Shown one piece after another: positions 41,818 through 51,900 of a DNA stretch of 64,000 nucleotides. The position numbers and the translations under genes are program-made. The stretch's first letter is position 1. Every line of letters begins with the position of its first letter. The notes under the pieces were generated by a model, which saw only the letters and a list, made by a program, of their open reading frames with translations, was not told where the DNA came from and searched no databases. Source of the stretch: Clostridiales bacterium VE202-21 (GTDB taxonomy: Bacteria; Bacillota; Clostridia; Lachnospirales; Lachnospiraceae); assembly GCA_000509105.1 (NCBI GenBank), contig BAIF02000026.1, positions 124,001 through 188,000 on the forward strand, read 5' to 3'.

Positions 41818-41935
41818 TAGTTACTATGCACGGGGCCGTGCACCACGCTACACGGCATCCAAGCCTATAAAGTGATGGGGGCGAGCATCTGGCCCCTCGC
41901 CACCGGAGACTTTAAATGAGCCAGATGCCGTTACT
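41818..41935 (+). repeat. Structured repeat beginning with GTTACTAT palindrome, copy 2
   Basis: GTTACTAT and GCACGG-gg-CCGTGC are followed by a larger fold: CGGCATC pairs with GATGCCG, AAAGT with ACTTT, and a GGGCGAG/CTCGCC-type inner hairpin. It closes next to a second TTACTAT. Downstream 41936-42242 holds a small TTAGCTC/GAGCT hairpin and no gene I can support. Confidence 0.55.
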
Positions 41936-42242
41936 ATATAGAAATTACAAATAGTTAGCTCTTTTGAGCTGATAGGAATGGCAATTGTTTTGCCTATTTT
42001 ACGAAGGCACCTCAAAAATTCCACATTTCAAACACAAATCCGTCACAACCTTCTGTTAATTTTATCCTTATGTGGAGCACACAGCTGTTTCATATGGGCC
42101 GTCTTATCCAGAGTATGTTTGATGATTTGTCGGACACTCCTGACCGGTAGCATCCGCGGTAAGCAGATCAGCCATCTGGGGACATAAATTATCAGCCGCA
42201 CTCCGGAGCCGGCGTAAATTAACGGACCAGGGAGGTAAGGAA

Positions 42243-43235
42243 TTGATTGAGGTAAAAAACTTAGTAAAAAAATACGGAAACCATCTGGCCATAGACCACC
42301 TGAATTTCAAGATTGAAAAAGGGAAGATCTATGGCTTTTTGGGCCCCAACGGAGCAGGGAAATCGACGACCATGAATATCATGACCGGGTACCTTGGAGC
42401 AACGGAAGGCGAGGTGCTGATTAACGGACACGACATTCTAAAGGAACCGGAAGAAGCTAAGAAACACATAGGGTATCTTCCGGAGCTTCCCCCGCTTTAC
42501 ATGGAAATGACAGTACAGGAGTATTTGGATTTTGCTGCGGAATTGAAAGGAATATCCAAAGACAAACGGGAATCCTCAGTGGAAGAGGTGCTTAAGCTTG
42601 CAAAACTGATGGATGTCAGAAGTCGGCTGATCCGCAACCTGTCAAAAGGATACCGGCAGAGAGTAGGCCTGGCTCAGGCTATGCTGGGATTTCCCGACAT
42701 TATCATACTGGATGAGCCTACCGTGGGGCTGGATCCGAAACAGATCATTGAGATCAGGGAGCTGATACGGAAACTGGCGAAGGATCATACCGTCATCCTG
42801 AGTTCGCATATACTGGCCGAGGTCAGAGAGGTGTGCGACTACATTATGATCATTTCTAAGGGCAGGCTTGTTGCCAGCGATACGCCGGATAATCTGGAGC
42901 ATTTGATGGATGAATCGGAGTCTGTCGAAATCCTGGCGAAAACAGAACCTTCGAATCTGCGTGACATATTGAATCCGATCAAGGATATCTCCGGCATTAA
43001 AACAGAAAAGAGAGCGGACGGGACAACATATGCGGTATTGGAAGTAAAAGACAACAAAGATATCCGGGAACAGGTTTTCTTTGCATTTGCCGGGGCAGGC
43101 TGTCCTCTTCTTATGCTGAATACGAACCGTGCAAGTCTGGAGGAGATCTTCCTGGAACTGACACAGGGGGAAACAGGCCCGAAACTGCTGTCTGCAAAGA
43201 GAGAGGAGGACAAGACAGATGCTGGCGATTTATAA
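42243..43235 (+). CDS. ABC transporter ATP-binding protein (GldA/CcmA-like)
   Basis: 330 residues. Walker A GPNGAGKSTTMNI, signature NLSKGYRQRVGLAQAML, Walker B IIILDEPTVGLDP and H-loop SSHILAEV. The C-terminal 110 residues form the extra domain common in ABC-2 exporters. Start is TTG at 42243 after a strong GGGAGG. It overlaps the permease gene by 17 bases and opens a four-gene cluster resembling gldA-gldF-gldG plus DUF4340; substrate unknown, export or envelope remodelling likely. Confidence 0.9.
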   Translation: MIEVKNLVKKYGNHLAIDHLNFKIEKGKIYGFLGPNGAGKSTTMNIMTGYLGATEGEVLINGHDILKEPEEAKKHIGYLPELPPLYMEMTVQEYLDFAAELKGISKDKRESSVEEVLKLAKLMDVRSRLIRNLSKGYRQRVGLAQAMLGFPDIIILDEPTVGLDPKQIIEIRELIRKLAKDHTVILSSHILAEVREVCDYIMIISKGRLVASDTPDNLEHLMDESESVEILAKTEPSNLRDILNPIKDISGIKTEKRADGTTYAVLEVKDNKDIREQVFFAFAGAGCPLLMLNTNRASLEEIFLELTQGETGPKLLSAKREEDKTDAGDL

Positions 43236-44085
43236 GAGAGAACTGAAGTCCTATTTTCAGTCCATGATTGGATGTGTCTTTATAGCGTTCCTTGTAGCAT
43301 TTGCGGGAATTTATTTTATGGCTTATAACCTAAATGCGGGATACCCCTACTTCTCCTATACGCTGTCCGGCGTACTGATTGTTTTTCTTGTAGGGATACC
43401 GCTGATTACAATGAAAAGCTTTTCGGAGGAGCGGAGAAACAAGACAGACCAGCTGCTTTTGACAGCGCCGGTAAGCCTGCGCCAGGTTGTGATGGGAAAA
43501 TACCTTGCGATGGTTTCCGTACTGGCAGTGCCGAACCTGATCTTTTGTTTATTCCCTCTGATTATTAAAATGCAGGGAACTGCATATCTGAAGGTGGATT
43601 ATATATCCATCGGGGTATTTTTCCTTCTCGGATGTGTATATATTGCGATCGGGATGTTTTTGTCCTCACTGACAGAGAGCCAGATCATTGCCTTTATCAC
43701 CACGTTCGGGGTTCTGCTTGTTCTGTATCTGTGGGATGGCATCCTGTCTTTCCTTCCAAGCTCCGCTCTCAGTGGCGCTGTGGGGATTATCATACTCCTG
43801 ACCATTGTAGCTGCCTATATTCAGCAGATGACGGGCAACTGGTTTATCAGCGGAGGGATTGAACTCATTGGGATTGCGGCCTGTGTGGTTACGTATATTG
43901 TAAAATCCAGCCTGTTCGAGAACATTCTGACGAAGTTCCTTGGAAATCTTGCGCTTGCAAATGTTTTTACGGATATTACGTCGAACAGCATAGTAGATGT
44001 CAGCGGCATAGTTCTGTATTTGTCTGTAATTGTAGTGTTTATTTTCCTGACAGTACAGGCAATTCAGAAAAGACGCTGGAGTTAG
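43219..44085 (+). CDS. ABC-2 type permease (GldF-like)
   Basis: 288 residues with six predicted membrane helices (about 18-38, 50-70, 97-120, 137-155, 165-215 in part, 262-280) and the family motif SFSEERRNKTDQLLLTAPVS. Partner of the upstream ATPase, with which it overlaps. Confidence 0.87.
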   Translation: MLAIYKRELKSYFQSMIGCVFIAFLVAFAGIYFMAYNLNAGYPYFSYTLSGVLIVFLVGIPLITMKSFSEERRNKTDQLLLTAPVSLRQVVMGKYLAMVSVLAVPNLIFCLFPLIIKMQGTAYLKVDYISIGVFFLLGCVYIAIGMFLSSLTESQIIAFITTFGVLLVLYLWDGILSFLPSSALSGAVGIIILLTIVAAYIQQMTGNWFISGGIELIGIAACVVTYIVKSSLFENILTKFLGNLALANVFTDITSNSIVDVSGIVLYLSVIVVFIFLTVQAIQKRRWS

Positions 44086-44097
44086 GAGGGCCGGAAA

Positions 44098-45585
44098 TTG
44101 CAGAAAATAAAAAGTTTATTTCATACAGCGGGAACAAAAAACGGAACCTACAGCGTGGGGATTACCGTGATCGTGGTCGCAATCGTAATAGTAGCCAATA
44201 TGATATTCGGACAGATACCCGAGAAATATAGGAATATCGACGTCAGCAGCACAAAGATCTATGAGATTACGGATACCAGCCGGGAGCTTTTGAAGGATCT
44301 GAACCATAAAATAACGTTTACGGTATTGGCGGAGAAAGACAAGGCGGACGACCGGATTAAAACATTTTTAAGCAAATATGCAGCTTTGTCCAAATATATT
44401 TCTGTGGAGTGGATTGACCCGGTACTCCACCCGTCTGCTCTAACGGAGTATGAGACCAGCGCGAATACGATCGTGGTAGAATGTGCGGATACGGGTAAGA
44501 GTACAACCGTTTCATTTGACGATATTGTGGTCATGGATACCTCCTCCTATTATTATACGGGCAGTGTATCAGAATCCGAATTCGACGGAGAAGGCCAGCT
44601 GACCAGTGCGGTGAATTATGTGACCAGTGATGTAAATAAAAAAATATACAGAACAACGGGGCACGGTGAGGCTACATTATCAAACTCAATTACAGAGTTA
44701 ATGGACAAAAATAATTACAAGATAGAAGAACTGAATCTGGTGATGCAGGCATCCATACCCGAAGACTGCGATCTTCTGCTTATGTACGCGCCGGCCACGG
44801 ATTTGACAGACGATGAAAAAGCAGCAATGCAGCAATTTCTTTCGGCAGGCGGGAAAGTGATGATTCTTCTGGGAGATACCAGCACTACAGCGCTTCCGAA
44901 TATTGCCTCCATCATGAAGGAATATGGAATGGAAGAAGCCGATGGGTATATTGCCGATCCCCAGAGATGCTACCAGGGCAATTACTATTATATATTCCCG
45001 ACGCTTTCACTGTCAGGAGATCTGGCGAAAGGCATGTCTTCGCAGATGGTGCTTGTCACCAATACCCGGGGCCTGAACCTGGTAGATGCCGCGAGAGATA
45101 CCATTAGCTCCAGCTCCTTTATGACAACGACGGACAGCGCCTATGCGGTGACGGAAGACAGCCAGACGCAGGGCACGTATACTTTGGGGGCGGTTGCCAC
45201 AGAGCAGATCAGTGCCGAAACCAAGGATGAGAATAAAGACGAAGGTACTGAAGCAGCAGAGGACGATACGCAAAGCAAAGACACATCAGACACTGCAGAG
45301 GAGAACACGAAAGAAAGCCGCCTGACCGTAATCACCGCGGGAAGCCTGATCGATTCCCAGATCACAGATACTTTCACGCAGCTTGAGAATACGACATTAT
45401 TTATGAATGCCGTAAGCAGTAACTTTGACGGCGTACAGAATATCTCAATTGAACCAAAGAGCCTTGCCACGGAATATAATACCGTGCAGCATGCAGGACT
45501 ATTCAGCCTGCTCGTAATATTCGGTATCCCGCTGCTGATTCTGGTCGGTGGATTTGCAGTATGGTTTAAGAGAAGAAAAGCATAG
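44098..45585 (+). CDS. GldG-type ABC transporter auxiliary protein
   Basis: 495 residues from TTG at 44098 with GGAGG upstream. One N-terminal membrane helix (GITVIVVAIVIVANMIFGQIP), a large extracytoplasmic domain containing KITFTVLAEKD, TTGHGEATLSNSI and LLMYAPATDLTDDEKAAMQQFLSAGGKVMILLGD, a Glu/Asp/Thr-rich segment near 365-405, and a C-terminal helix with a basic tail (FGIPLLILVGGFAVWFKRRKA). Family: GldG/ABC_transp_aux. Such proteins accompany ABC-2 exporters also outside gliding bacteria. Confidence 0.85.
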   Translation: MQKIKSLFHTAGTKNGTYSVGITVIVVAIVIVANMIFGQIPEKYRNIDVSSTKIYEITDTSRELLKDLNHKITFTVLAEKDKADDRIKTFLSKYAALSKYISVEWIDPVLHPSALTEYETSANTIVVECADTGKSTTVSFDDIVVMDTSSYYYTGSVSESEFDGEGQLTSAVNYVTSDVNKKIYRTTGHGEATLSNSITELMDKNNYKIEELNLVMQASIPEDCDLLLMYAPATDLTDDEKAAMQQFLSAGGKVMILLGDTSTTALPNIASIMKEYGMEEADGYIADPQRCYQGNYYYIFPTLSLSGDLAKGMSSQMVLVTNTRGLNLVDAARDTISSSSFMTTTDSAYAVTEDSQTQGTYTLGAVATEQISAETKDENKDEGTEAAEDDTQSKDTSDTAEENTKESRLTVITAGSLIDSQITDTFTQLENTTLFMNAVSSNFDGVQNISIEPKSLATEYNTVQHAGLFSLLVIFGIPLLILVGGFAVWFKRRKA

Positions 45586-45593
45586 GAGGGCGG

Positions 45594-46508
45594 ATGAAGA
45601 TGGAGAAAAAAAAGAAGAAATCCTTCCTTTTGCTGCTCTGCCTTCTGCTGGTTCTTCTGATTGCCTACCTGGGGATTCAAAGGTGGAATAAGAAGCAGGA
45701 AGAAAAGAAGGAAGCTAAAACAGAAGCGGAAACGGTGTATGTTACCGATATAGAGGAAATTACAAGTATTCAGTATGATGCAGGCAGCGGAGAGTTTCAT
45801 TTTGTAAAGGAGGACGGTACATGGTACTATGCCGATGACCGGGATTTCCCGCTGGCACAGAGCTACCCGGAACAAATGGCCTCTGATTTTGCCAGACTGA
45901 AGGCAGAGCGGGAGCTGAAAGACGGGGATTCACTGGAGGACTATGGGTTAAAAGATCCGGTATACACGGTTGTGCTGACGGGAAAAGACGGAAAAGAGAC
46001 CGCCGTTTATTACGGAAATGCTGTGGGAGATAACTATTATGCCACTGTGGGGGATTCCAAAAAGGTGTACACGGTGAGCGGCACTTCCATATCTGACCTG
46101 CAGTATTCACTGGAGGATATGGCGCAGCTGGATACCTATCCCAATATTGGAAGCGGCAATCTGAAGAAAGTTGTCATAACAAGAGATGGCAGCGAGACCA
46201 CCTTTGATTCGGAAAATAATGACGATACAGAAGCCATTGCAACGGCTGCCGGCGGACTGGGAGCTGTAACCCTGAGCAAGGCCGCGGATTATTCCGTGGA
46301 GGATAAAGACCTGGCCGGATTTGGCCTGGATGAAGCGGCAGCAATCACTGTGAAGGCCGTCTATACGCAGGACGATGAGGAGCAGACGCTTACGCTCTAT
46401 ATTGGAAAAGAAGACGGTGAGGGAAACCACTATGTCATGCTGAATGATTCCAGGATTGTATATCTGATCTCAGATGAGGTTTGCAAAAATATCCTAAATG
46501 AAAAGTAA
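45594..46508 (+). CDS. DUF4340 domain protein, membrane-anchored
   Basis: 304 residues. A lysine-rich start then one membrane helix (FLLLLCLLLVLLIAYLGI), followed by the beta-rich DUF4340 region in repeated units (GLKDPVYTVVLTGKDGKETAVYYGN; GFGLDEAAAITVKAVY). DUF4340 proteins regularly follow gldG-like genes. AGGAGGG precedes; ATG 45600 is an alternative start with better spacing. Confidence 0.82.
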   Translation: MKMEKKKKKSFLLLLCLLLVLLIAYLGIQRWNKKQEEKKEAKTEAETVYVTDIEEITSIQYDAGSGEFHFVKEDGTWYYADDRDFPLAQSYPEQMASDFARLKAERELKDGDSLEDYGLKDPVYTVVLTGKDGKETAVYYGNAVGDNYYATVGDSKKVYTVSGTSISDLQYSLEDMAQLDTYPNIGSGNLKKVVITRDGSETTFDSENNDDTEAIATAAGGLGAVTLSKAADYSVEDKDLAGFGLDEAAAITVKAVYTQDDEEQTLTLYIGKEDGEGNHYVMLNDSRIVYLISDEVCKNILNEK

Positions 46509-46574
46509 TGGGCATGGACAAAGCGGGCCTGCTCACTTTGCACGCAAATTTTATATTTATTTTATAAGACATTT

Positions 46575-46745
46575 CTTGACAATTCAGAGAAAACAGAGGA
46601 GAATATTTTACATGTAGATCATTACCCTGCAGATGACTGCAGGGCATCAATTCAGCAGCACAGCGGGAAGCGGGGAGGACCCGTGGAGGACGCCGGAATC
46701 AGGCAGTCCTGATTTCTGCTTGCTGCCGCAGGAATAAAAGTAAGG
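46575..46745 (+). promoter_or_regulatory. Structured leader upstream of the zinc-ribbon protein
   Basis: TTGACA near 46577 lacks a clear -10 at the right spacing. Downstream, CCCTGCAG-ATGA-CTGCAGGG and GAATCAGG-CAGT-CCTGATTTC hairpins sit within a longer CAGCAGCACAGCGG/CTTGCTGCCG pairing. It resembles a leader RNA but matches no riboswitch class I recognise. Confidence 0.4.
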
Positions 46746-46755
46746 ATGGTAAAAC

Positions 46756-47163
46756 ATGAAAGAAAAACTGATACGTTTCATGCAGGGAAGATACGGAGTC
46801 GATACATTATCGAAGTTCCTGCTTATAGTGGGTCTGGCGGTGGTGTTAATCTCTTCCGTAATCGGAGGAGACAGAGTCCGTCTTATCTTATATGCATTGG
46901 GCTGGGTCTTGATTATCTACTGCTATTTCCGGATGTTTTCAAAGAATGTGACAAAACGGTATGCAGAGAACCAGACCTTTCTGGCAAAGACGAGTAAGAT
47001 ACGCGGCTTTTTCCGGAATCAGAAAGCCATATGGAAGCAGAGAAAAACGCACCATATTTATAAATGCCCCGGCTGCGGGCAGAAGATCAGGGTGCCAAAG
47101 GGAAAGGGAAAGATCGAGGTGCGCTGTCCGAAGTGCAGTAAGACCTTTATTAAAAACAGCTGA
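46756..47163 (+). CDS. Small membrane protein with C-terminal zinc ribbon
   Basis: 135 residues: two membrane helices (about 20-37 and 44-61), a basic linker, then CPGCGQKIRVPKGKGKIEVRCPKCSKTF (four Cys, zinc-ribbon of the MJ0042/DnaJ-like type). Function unknown. Ribosome site AAGGATGG. It precedes the J-domain protein and may act with it in membrane protein quality control; that is inference. Confidence 0.7.
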   Translation: MKEKLIRFMQGRYGVDTLSKFLLIVGLAVVLISSVIGGDRVRLILYALGWVLIIYCYFRMFSKNVTKRYAENQTFLAKTSKIRGFFRNQKAIWKQRKTHHIYKCPGCGQKIRVPKGKGKIEVRCPKCSKTFIKNS

Positions 47164-47197
47164 TTGATGATGCAGGATAAGGAGAAAAAGCGGTGCT

Positions 47198-47236
47198 GGA
47201 GGCAGACAGGCATGCTGCCGTCAGGCCTCTTTTTCT
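47198..47236 (+). terminator. Terminator after the zinc-ribbon gene
   Basis: GGAGGCAGAC pairs with GTCAGGCCTC across a GC-rich loop, followed by TTTTTC. Confidence 0.7.
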
Positions 47237-47345
47237 GGTATGAGAACTCTTAGAAAAAAGAGAGTTTAAACGCAATAGTTCAAACCCGTCTGAACTGTTA
47301 CGATTAAACGGTTAGGGACAGAGATGTTGAGGAGAATGGAAGACT

Positions 47346-48068
47346 ATGAATGATCCGTATAAAGTGTTGGGTGTGTCAAGGGATGCAGCCGACGAAGAGA
47401 TAAAAAAAGCATACCGGACGCTGAGCAGAAAGTACCATCCCGATGCGAATATCAACAACCCCATGCGCGATGAGGCGGAAACCAGGTTTAAAGAAGTGCA
47501 GCAGGCCTATCAGCAGATTATGGATGAACGCGAACACGGATATACCGGAGGTACAGGCGGTTATGGAAATACCGGAAGTTATGGGGGATATGGCGGTTTC
47601 GGCGGCTTTGGCGGTTTTGGAGGCTATGGCCCCTACGGCGGGCAGGAACAGCGTACGGCGGGAAACAGCGAGACAGATATTCATCTGAAGGCGGCGGCCA
47701 ATTACCTGCAGGCCGGCCGATATGAAGAGGCGCTCCATGTCCTGAACGGAATCCATGACAGGGGAGCTCTGTGGTATTTTTACAGCGCATCGGCTAATTC
47801 GGGGATGGGCAGCAATGTCACTGCACTGGAACATGCGAAGGAAGCCGTAAGGCTGGAGCCGGAGAATATGCAGTACCAGATGCTGCTGCAGCGTCTGCAG
47901 GGCGGCGGTTCCTGGTATCAGCAGAGGCAGAGCGTGTATGGATATCCGGGGGCGGGCGGCAGCGACTTGTGTATGAAACTCTGTATTGCAAATCTGCTCT
48001 GTAATCTGTGCTGCGGTGGAAGCGGGCTGTGCTGCGGCGGAGGCGGATATGGAGGCAGATATATATAG
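47346..48068 (+). CDS. J-domain protein with glycine-rich and Cys-rich tail
   Basis: 240 residues. N-terminal J domain (1-63) with the HPD motif in [10 protein letters not shown], so it can stimulate an Hsp70. A Gly/Tyr/Phe-rich segment at about 67-100 follows, then two TPR-like helices ([38 protein letters not shown]). The tail contains many Cys and Gly ([22 protein letters not shown]). It lacks DnaJ zinc modules. Client unknown. Confidence 0.85.
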   Translation: MNDPYKVLGVSRDAADEEIKKAYRTLSRKYHPDANINNPMRDEAETRFKEVQQAYQQIMDEREHGYTGGTGGYGNTGSYGGYGGFGGFGGFGGYGPYGGQEQRTAGNSETDIHLKAAANYLQAGRYEEALHVLNGIHDRGALWYFYSASANSGMGSNVTALEHAKEAVRLEPENMQYQMLLQRLQGGGSWYQQRQSVYGYPGAGGSDLCMKLCIANLLCNLCCGGSGLCCGGGGYGGRYI

Positions 48069-48141
48069 GGAGCGCCTCTTTAGATAATGATTTTTGTTGT
48101 CTGTCAATTCTTTATCATACTCGAAATATTTCGATTGCATC

Positions 48142-48171
48142 TTGACAGAGACAGACTGGTTGTGATATGAT
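48142..48171 (+). promoter_or_regulatory. Hydrogenase operon promoter
   Basis: TTGACA (48142-48147) and TATGAT (48166-48171), spacing 18. The transcript would have a leader of about 260 bases. Confidence 0.65.
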
Positions 48172-48210
48172 CGGTACCATAACAAAAACTTTCAGACAAT
48201 TTGCTTGAAT

Positions 48211-48228
48211 TTGTACAATTAATAACAA
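48211..48228. promoter_or_regulatory. Rex-like operator candidate
   Basis: TTGTACAATTAATAACAA agrees with the Rex consensus TTGTTAA-N4-TTAACAA at 11 of 14 fixed positions. It is about 40 bases downstream of the -10, where a repressor could act as a roadblock. Rex senses NADH/NAD and often controls clostridial hydrogenases. Confidence 0.45.
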
Positions 48229-48357
48229 GCTTATCGTTCCTGATTTTTAGGGGAAAATGCCAGAAACAGGGAGGACTCATATCATATGGACCAGTATATT
48301 CGTAAAAAAACAGGAAAACAGGATTCAGGATGTAAAAAACATACAGGTAATCAATCA

Positions 48358-48393
48358 GCGGGAGCTGCCAATCAGGCAGTTCCCGCTTTTACT
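48358..48393 (+). terminator. Leader terminator ahead of the hydrogenase operon
   Basis: GCGGGAGCTGCC-AATCA-GGCAGTTCCCGC forms a 12-bp stem followed by TTTTACTTT, between the promoter and hydC; it is either an attenuator or the end of a short leader RNA. The rest of 48069-48438 holds no gene. Confidence 0.75.
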
Positions 48394-48438
48394 TTGTATG
48401 TTTTTTCACAATAAAAAAGTAAAAGGAGGCACTAATTG

Positions 48439-48951
48439 ATGGGTGAATACACACAAGGATGCTGTGGCTGTGCCCACAGTGAGACAGCTCTGCTGGAGCG
48501 GATCGCGGAATTGACGGCGGAGTACAAAGGGAAGGAAGGGAGCCTGATCCAGGTTCTCCACATGGCACAGGGAATCTATGGCTATCTTCCGCTGGAGGTG
48601 CAGGAAGTCATAGCGGACGGCCTGGATATACCTTTGGCCGAGGTATCAGGGGTCGTTACATTTTACTCATTCTTCGCCACCCAGCCAAGAGGTAAGCATA
48701 CCATACGTGTCTGTCTCGGCACGGCCTGCTACGTAAGGGGCGGTAAAAAGATTGTGGAAAGGCTGAGGGAAATACTGGGGGTAGAGATTGGGGAGACCAC
48801 AAAGGACAGGATATTCACGTTTGAAGTGGCCCGCTGTATCGGTTCCTGCGGGCTGGCGCCGGCCATGTCTATAGACGATCAGGTCTATAAACAAGTGAAC
48901 CCCGACAAACTGGAACAGATACTGCAACGCTACTATGAGGAGGAGGAGTAA
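48439..48951 (+). CDS. hydC: Hydrogenase NuoE-like [2Fe-2S] subunit
   Basis: 170 residues, thioredoxin-like ferredoxin of the NuoE/HoxE family. The cluster Cys are in CLGTACYV and CIGSCGLAP. An N-terminal helical bundle (LIQVLHMAQGIYGYLPLEVQEVIA) is typical. It carries electrons between the FMN subunit and the hydrogenase. Start ATG 48439 follows AAAGGAGG; a TTG three bases earlier is possible. Operon with the next two genes. Confidence 0.9.
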   Translation: MGEYTQGCCGCAHSETALLERIAELTAEYKGKEGSLIQVLHMAQGIYGYLPLEVQEVIADGLDIPLAEVSGVVTFYSFFATQPRGKHTIRVCLGTACYVRGGKKIVERLREILGVEIGETTKDRIFTFEVARCIGSCGLAPAMSIDDQVYKQVNPDKLEQILQRYYEEEE

Positions 48952-48955
48952 GACT

Positions 48956-51900
48956 ATGGCTTTAATAAATGAGACATCCAGGGAAAACCTGGTGGTAAGG
49001 GACCAGATGGATCTCCGTGTGATCAAAGGAGATTACCTGGCACAGCGGAGAAAGTACAGACGCCAGGTTCTGGTGTGCGGAGGCGCAGGCTGTATCTCTT
49101 CCCACTGCCAGGAAGTAAAAGACGCGCTTCATGAGTCGCTGGCCAATTATCAGCTGGAGGATGAGATAGAGGTCCTTGTTACCGGCTGTATGGGAACCTG
49201 TTCTCTGGGACCGGTGATCCTGGTTGAGCCTGACGGAGTATTCTATATCGAGATGGATCCGGAAAAGGTGGACCATATTGTGTTCAGGCATCTGATGAAT
49301 GATGAGGTCTGCGAGGAGTATACATATTTTGACGACGACATGGGGATTCATGTGCCGTTGATGAAGGATATCGGCTTCTTTGAGGGCCAGGTCCGCATTG
49401 CCCTGAGAAACTGCGGAAGGATGGAGTTCTCTTCTCTGGCGGCCTATATCTCCAGGGATGGGTATGGGGCGCTTGCGAAGGTATTGAGCGGCATGAGCCG
49501 GGAAGAGGTTGTCGCGGTCATGAAAAATTCCGGCCTGCGGGGGCGTGGAGGTGCGGGTTTCCCAACCGGCGTGAAATGGGAGGCAGGAATGAAGGCTCAG
49601 TCGCCGGACGGACGAAAGTTCATGGTCTGCAACGCGGATGAGGGGGATCCCGGGGCATTTATGGACCGGAGCCTTCTGGAAGGAGATCCACACAGCGTCA
49701 TTGAAGGTATGATGCTGGGGGGATATGCGATCGGGGCAGCCAAAGGATATATTTATGTGCGTGCAGAATATCCCATTGCGGTAAAGAGGCTGGGCGATGC
49801 CATCGACCAGGCAAGGGCGGCCGGCATTTTGGGAAAAAATATCATGGGAAGCGGCTTTGACTTTGACGTAGAGATCCGCATTGGAGCAGGTGCATTTGTA
49901 TGCGGCGAGGAGACTTCCTTATTGGCCTCTATAGAGGGCAGGCGGGGAGAGCCGAGCCAGAAACCGCCGTTCCCGTTTGAGAAGGGCCTGTTTGAAAGCC
50001 CGACGATCATCAATAACGTGGAGACGCTGGCTAATGTGGCGCCAATTATTCAGAACGGCTCCAGCTGGTATCGGAAAATCGGTACGGATCTGAGCGCCGG
50101 GACGAAGGTGTTTGCCCTGGCAGGAGACATCGTTAACGCCGGGATTATTGAAGTTCCTATGGGCACGATTCTGGGGGACATCATCTATAAGATTGGCGGC
50201 GGAATAATCGGCGGCAAGCGGTTTAAGGCCATCCAGTCAGGCGGGCCATCCGGCGGCTGCCTCACCAGGGCGCATCTGAATACCCCGGTAGATTATGAGT
50301 CCCTGGCAGAGCTTGGGGCAATCATGGGATCCGGCGGCCTGGTCGTCATGAACGAAGATACATGTATGGTAGATACGGCCCGGTATTTCATGGATTTTAT
50401 CTGTGATGAATCCTGCGGTAAATGTCTCCCCTGCCGTAACGGCACCCGCCGCATGCTGGAGCTTCTGGAAGGAATAACGGAAGGGAATGGCCGGCCGGAA
50501 GACCTGGAGCTTTTGGAGGAACTGGCGGAGACAATCAAACAGACTGCTATGTGCGGCCTTGGGCAGACAGCTCCCAATCCGGTACTTTCCACTCTAAAAT
50601 ATTTCCGCGGGGAATACGAATCCCACATTTATGATAAACACTGTGCGGCAGGCGTCTGTGCGGAACTTCAGACCTCACCGTGCCGAAATGCGTGTCCGGC
50701 AAATGTTTATATTCCGGGTTACCTTTCTCTGCTGGCCGCAGGCCGGACCGACGATGCCTATCGTCTGATCCGGCAGGATAATCCGTTCCCGGCTGTGTGC
50801 GGGCGCGTCTGCACCCATCCGTGTGAGGATCACTGCCGAAGGGCGCAGGTGGATGAGCCTGTTGCTATCTGTTCTGTAAAAAGATTTATCGGGGATTACG
50901 CACTCCGGGATGATTATAATATCCCAATGGTAGAGCCGCTGCCGTCTACCGGAAAGAGAATATCCGTCATCGGAGCCGGCCCATCTGGCCTGACTTGTGC
51001 CTATTACCTGGCAAATCTGGGGCATGAGGTACATATATACGAAGCAGAATCCGTGGCCGGCGGCGTTTTATATTGGGGAATCCCCGAATACCGGCTGCCT
51101 AAAAAAGTTCTCGAGAAAGAGATCCACGCCATCGAAAAGAGCGGCGTCCATATCCATTTGAACACCAGCATTGGTACGGATTTGAGTTTTGATGATATGC
51201 GCAGCCAATCCGATGCCATTTACATTGCGGCAGGGACCCAGGCTTCCCGTCTGCTGGATATCCCGGGCGAGGAACTGGAAGGCGTGGAAAGCGGCGTCGG
51301 ATTTCTGAAACGTGTTGGGTTGAAGAAAGACCTGTCCGTACCGAAACATCTTGTTGTTATCGGCGGAGGCAGTACGGCGATTGATGTTGCGAGGACCGCT
51401 GTCCGCCTCGGCTCAGAGCAGGTTACCGTAGTCTACCGCAGAACGGAGCAGGAGATGCCTGCAGGCAGGGAAGAGGTAGAAGAGGCACGGGAAGAGGGGA
51501 TCGAAATTATTTCATTGGCATCCCCGCTGGAATTCGTGGGTGCGGATGGCAAAGTGACGGGAGTTCATCTGATCCGCCGCCGCATAGCGGAATTTGGCAG
51601 CGATGGGCGCAGGCTGACCAAACAGCTGCAGGGTTCGAACTTTACCATTGATTGTGACGGTGTTGTTACCGCCATCAATCAGGATGTAGACCACAAGGTT
51701 TACAGGACGACCAATGTGGGGATGGATAAGACCGGAAAACTGGAGATCAATAAATACACCAGACAGACTGCAGAGAAAGGCATATTTGCGGGAGGCGATG
51801 TCAGCCCATGGGGCAAGAACGTTGTAATCCAAGCGATTGCCGACGGCAAGCAGGCTGCCGTGAAGATCGACCAGTATCTGGGCGGAACAGGGGAATTGAA

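Noticed and set aside
41818-41935. Tested as a further member of the E1-E4 family
   Set aside because: Lacks the GGATGC..AGC and GCG-CCCCC end boxes and the CCGA-loop hairpin.
41978-42187. 69-codon plus-strand frame before the ABC transporter cluster, considered as a transposase remnant
   Set aside because: No ribosome site, no convincing similarity that I can identify, odd composition.
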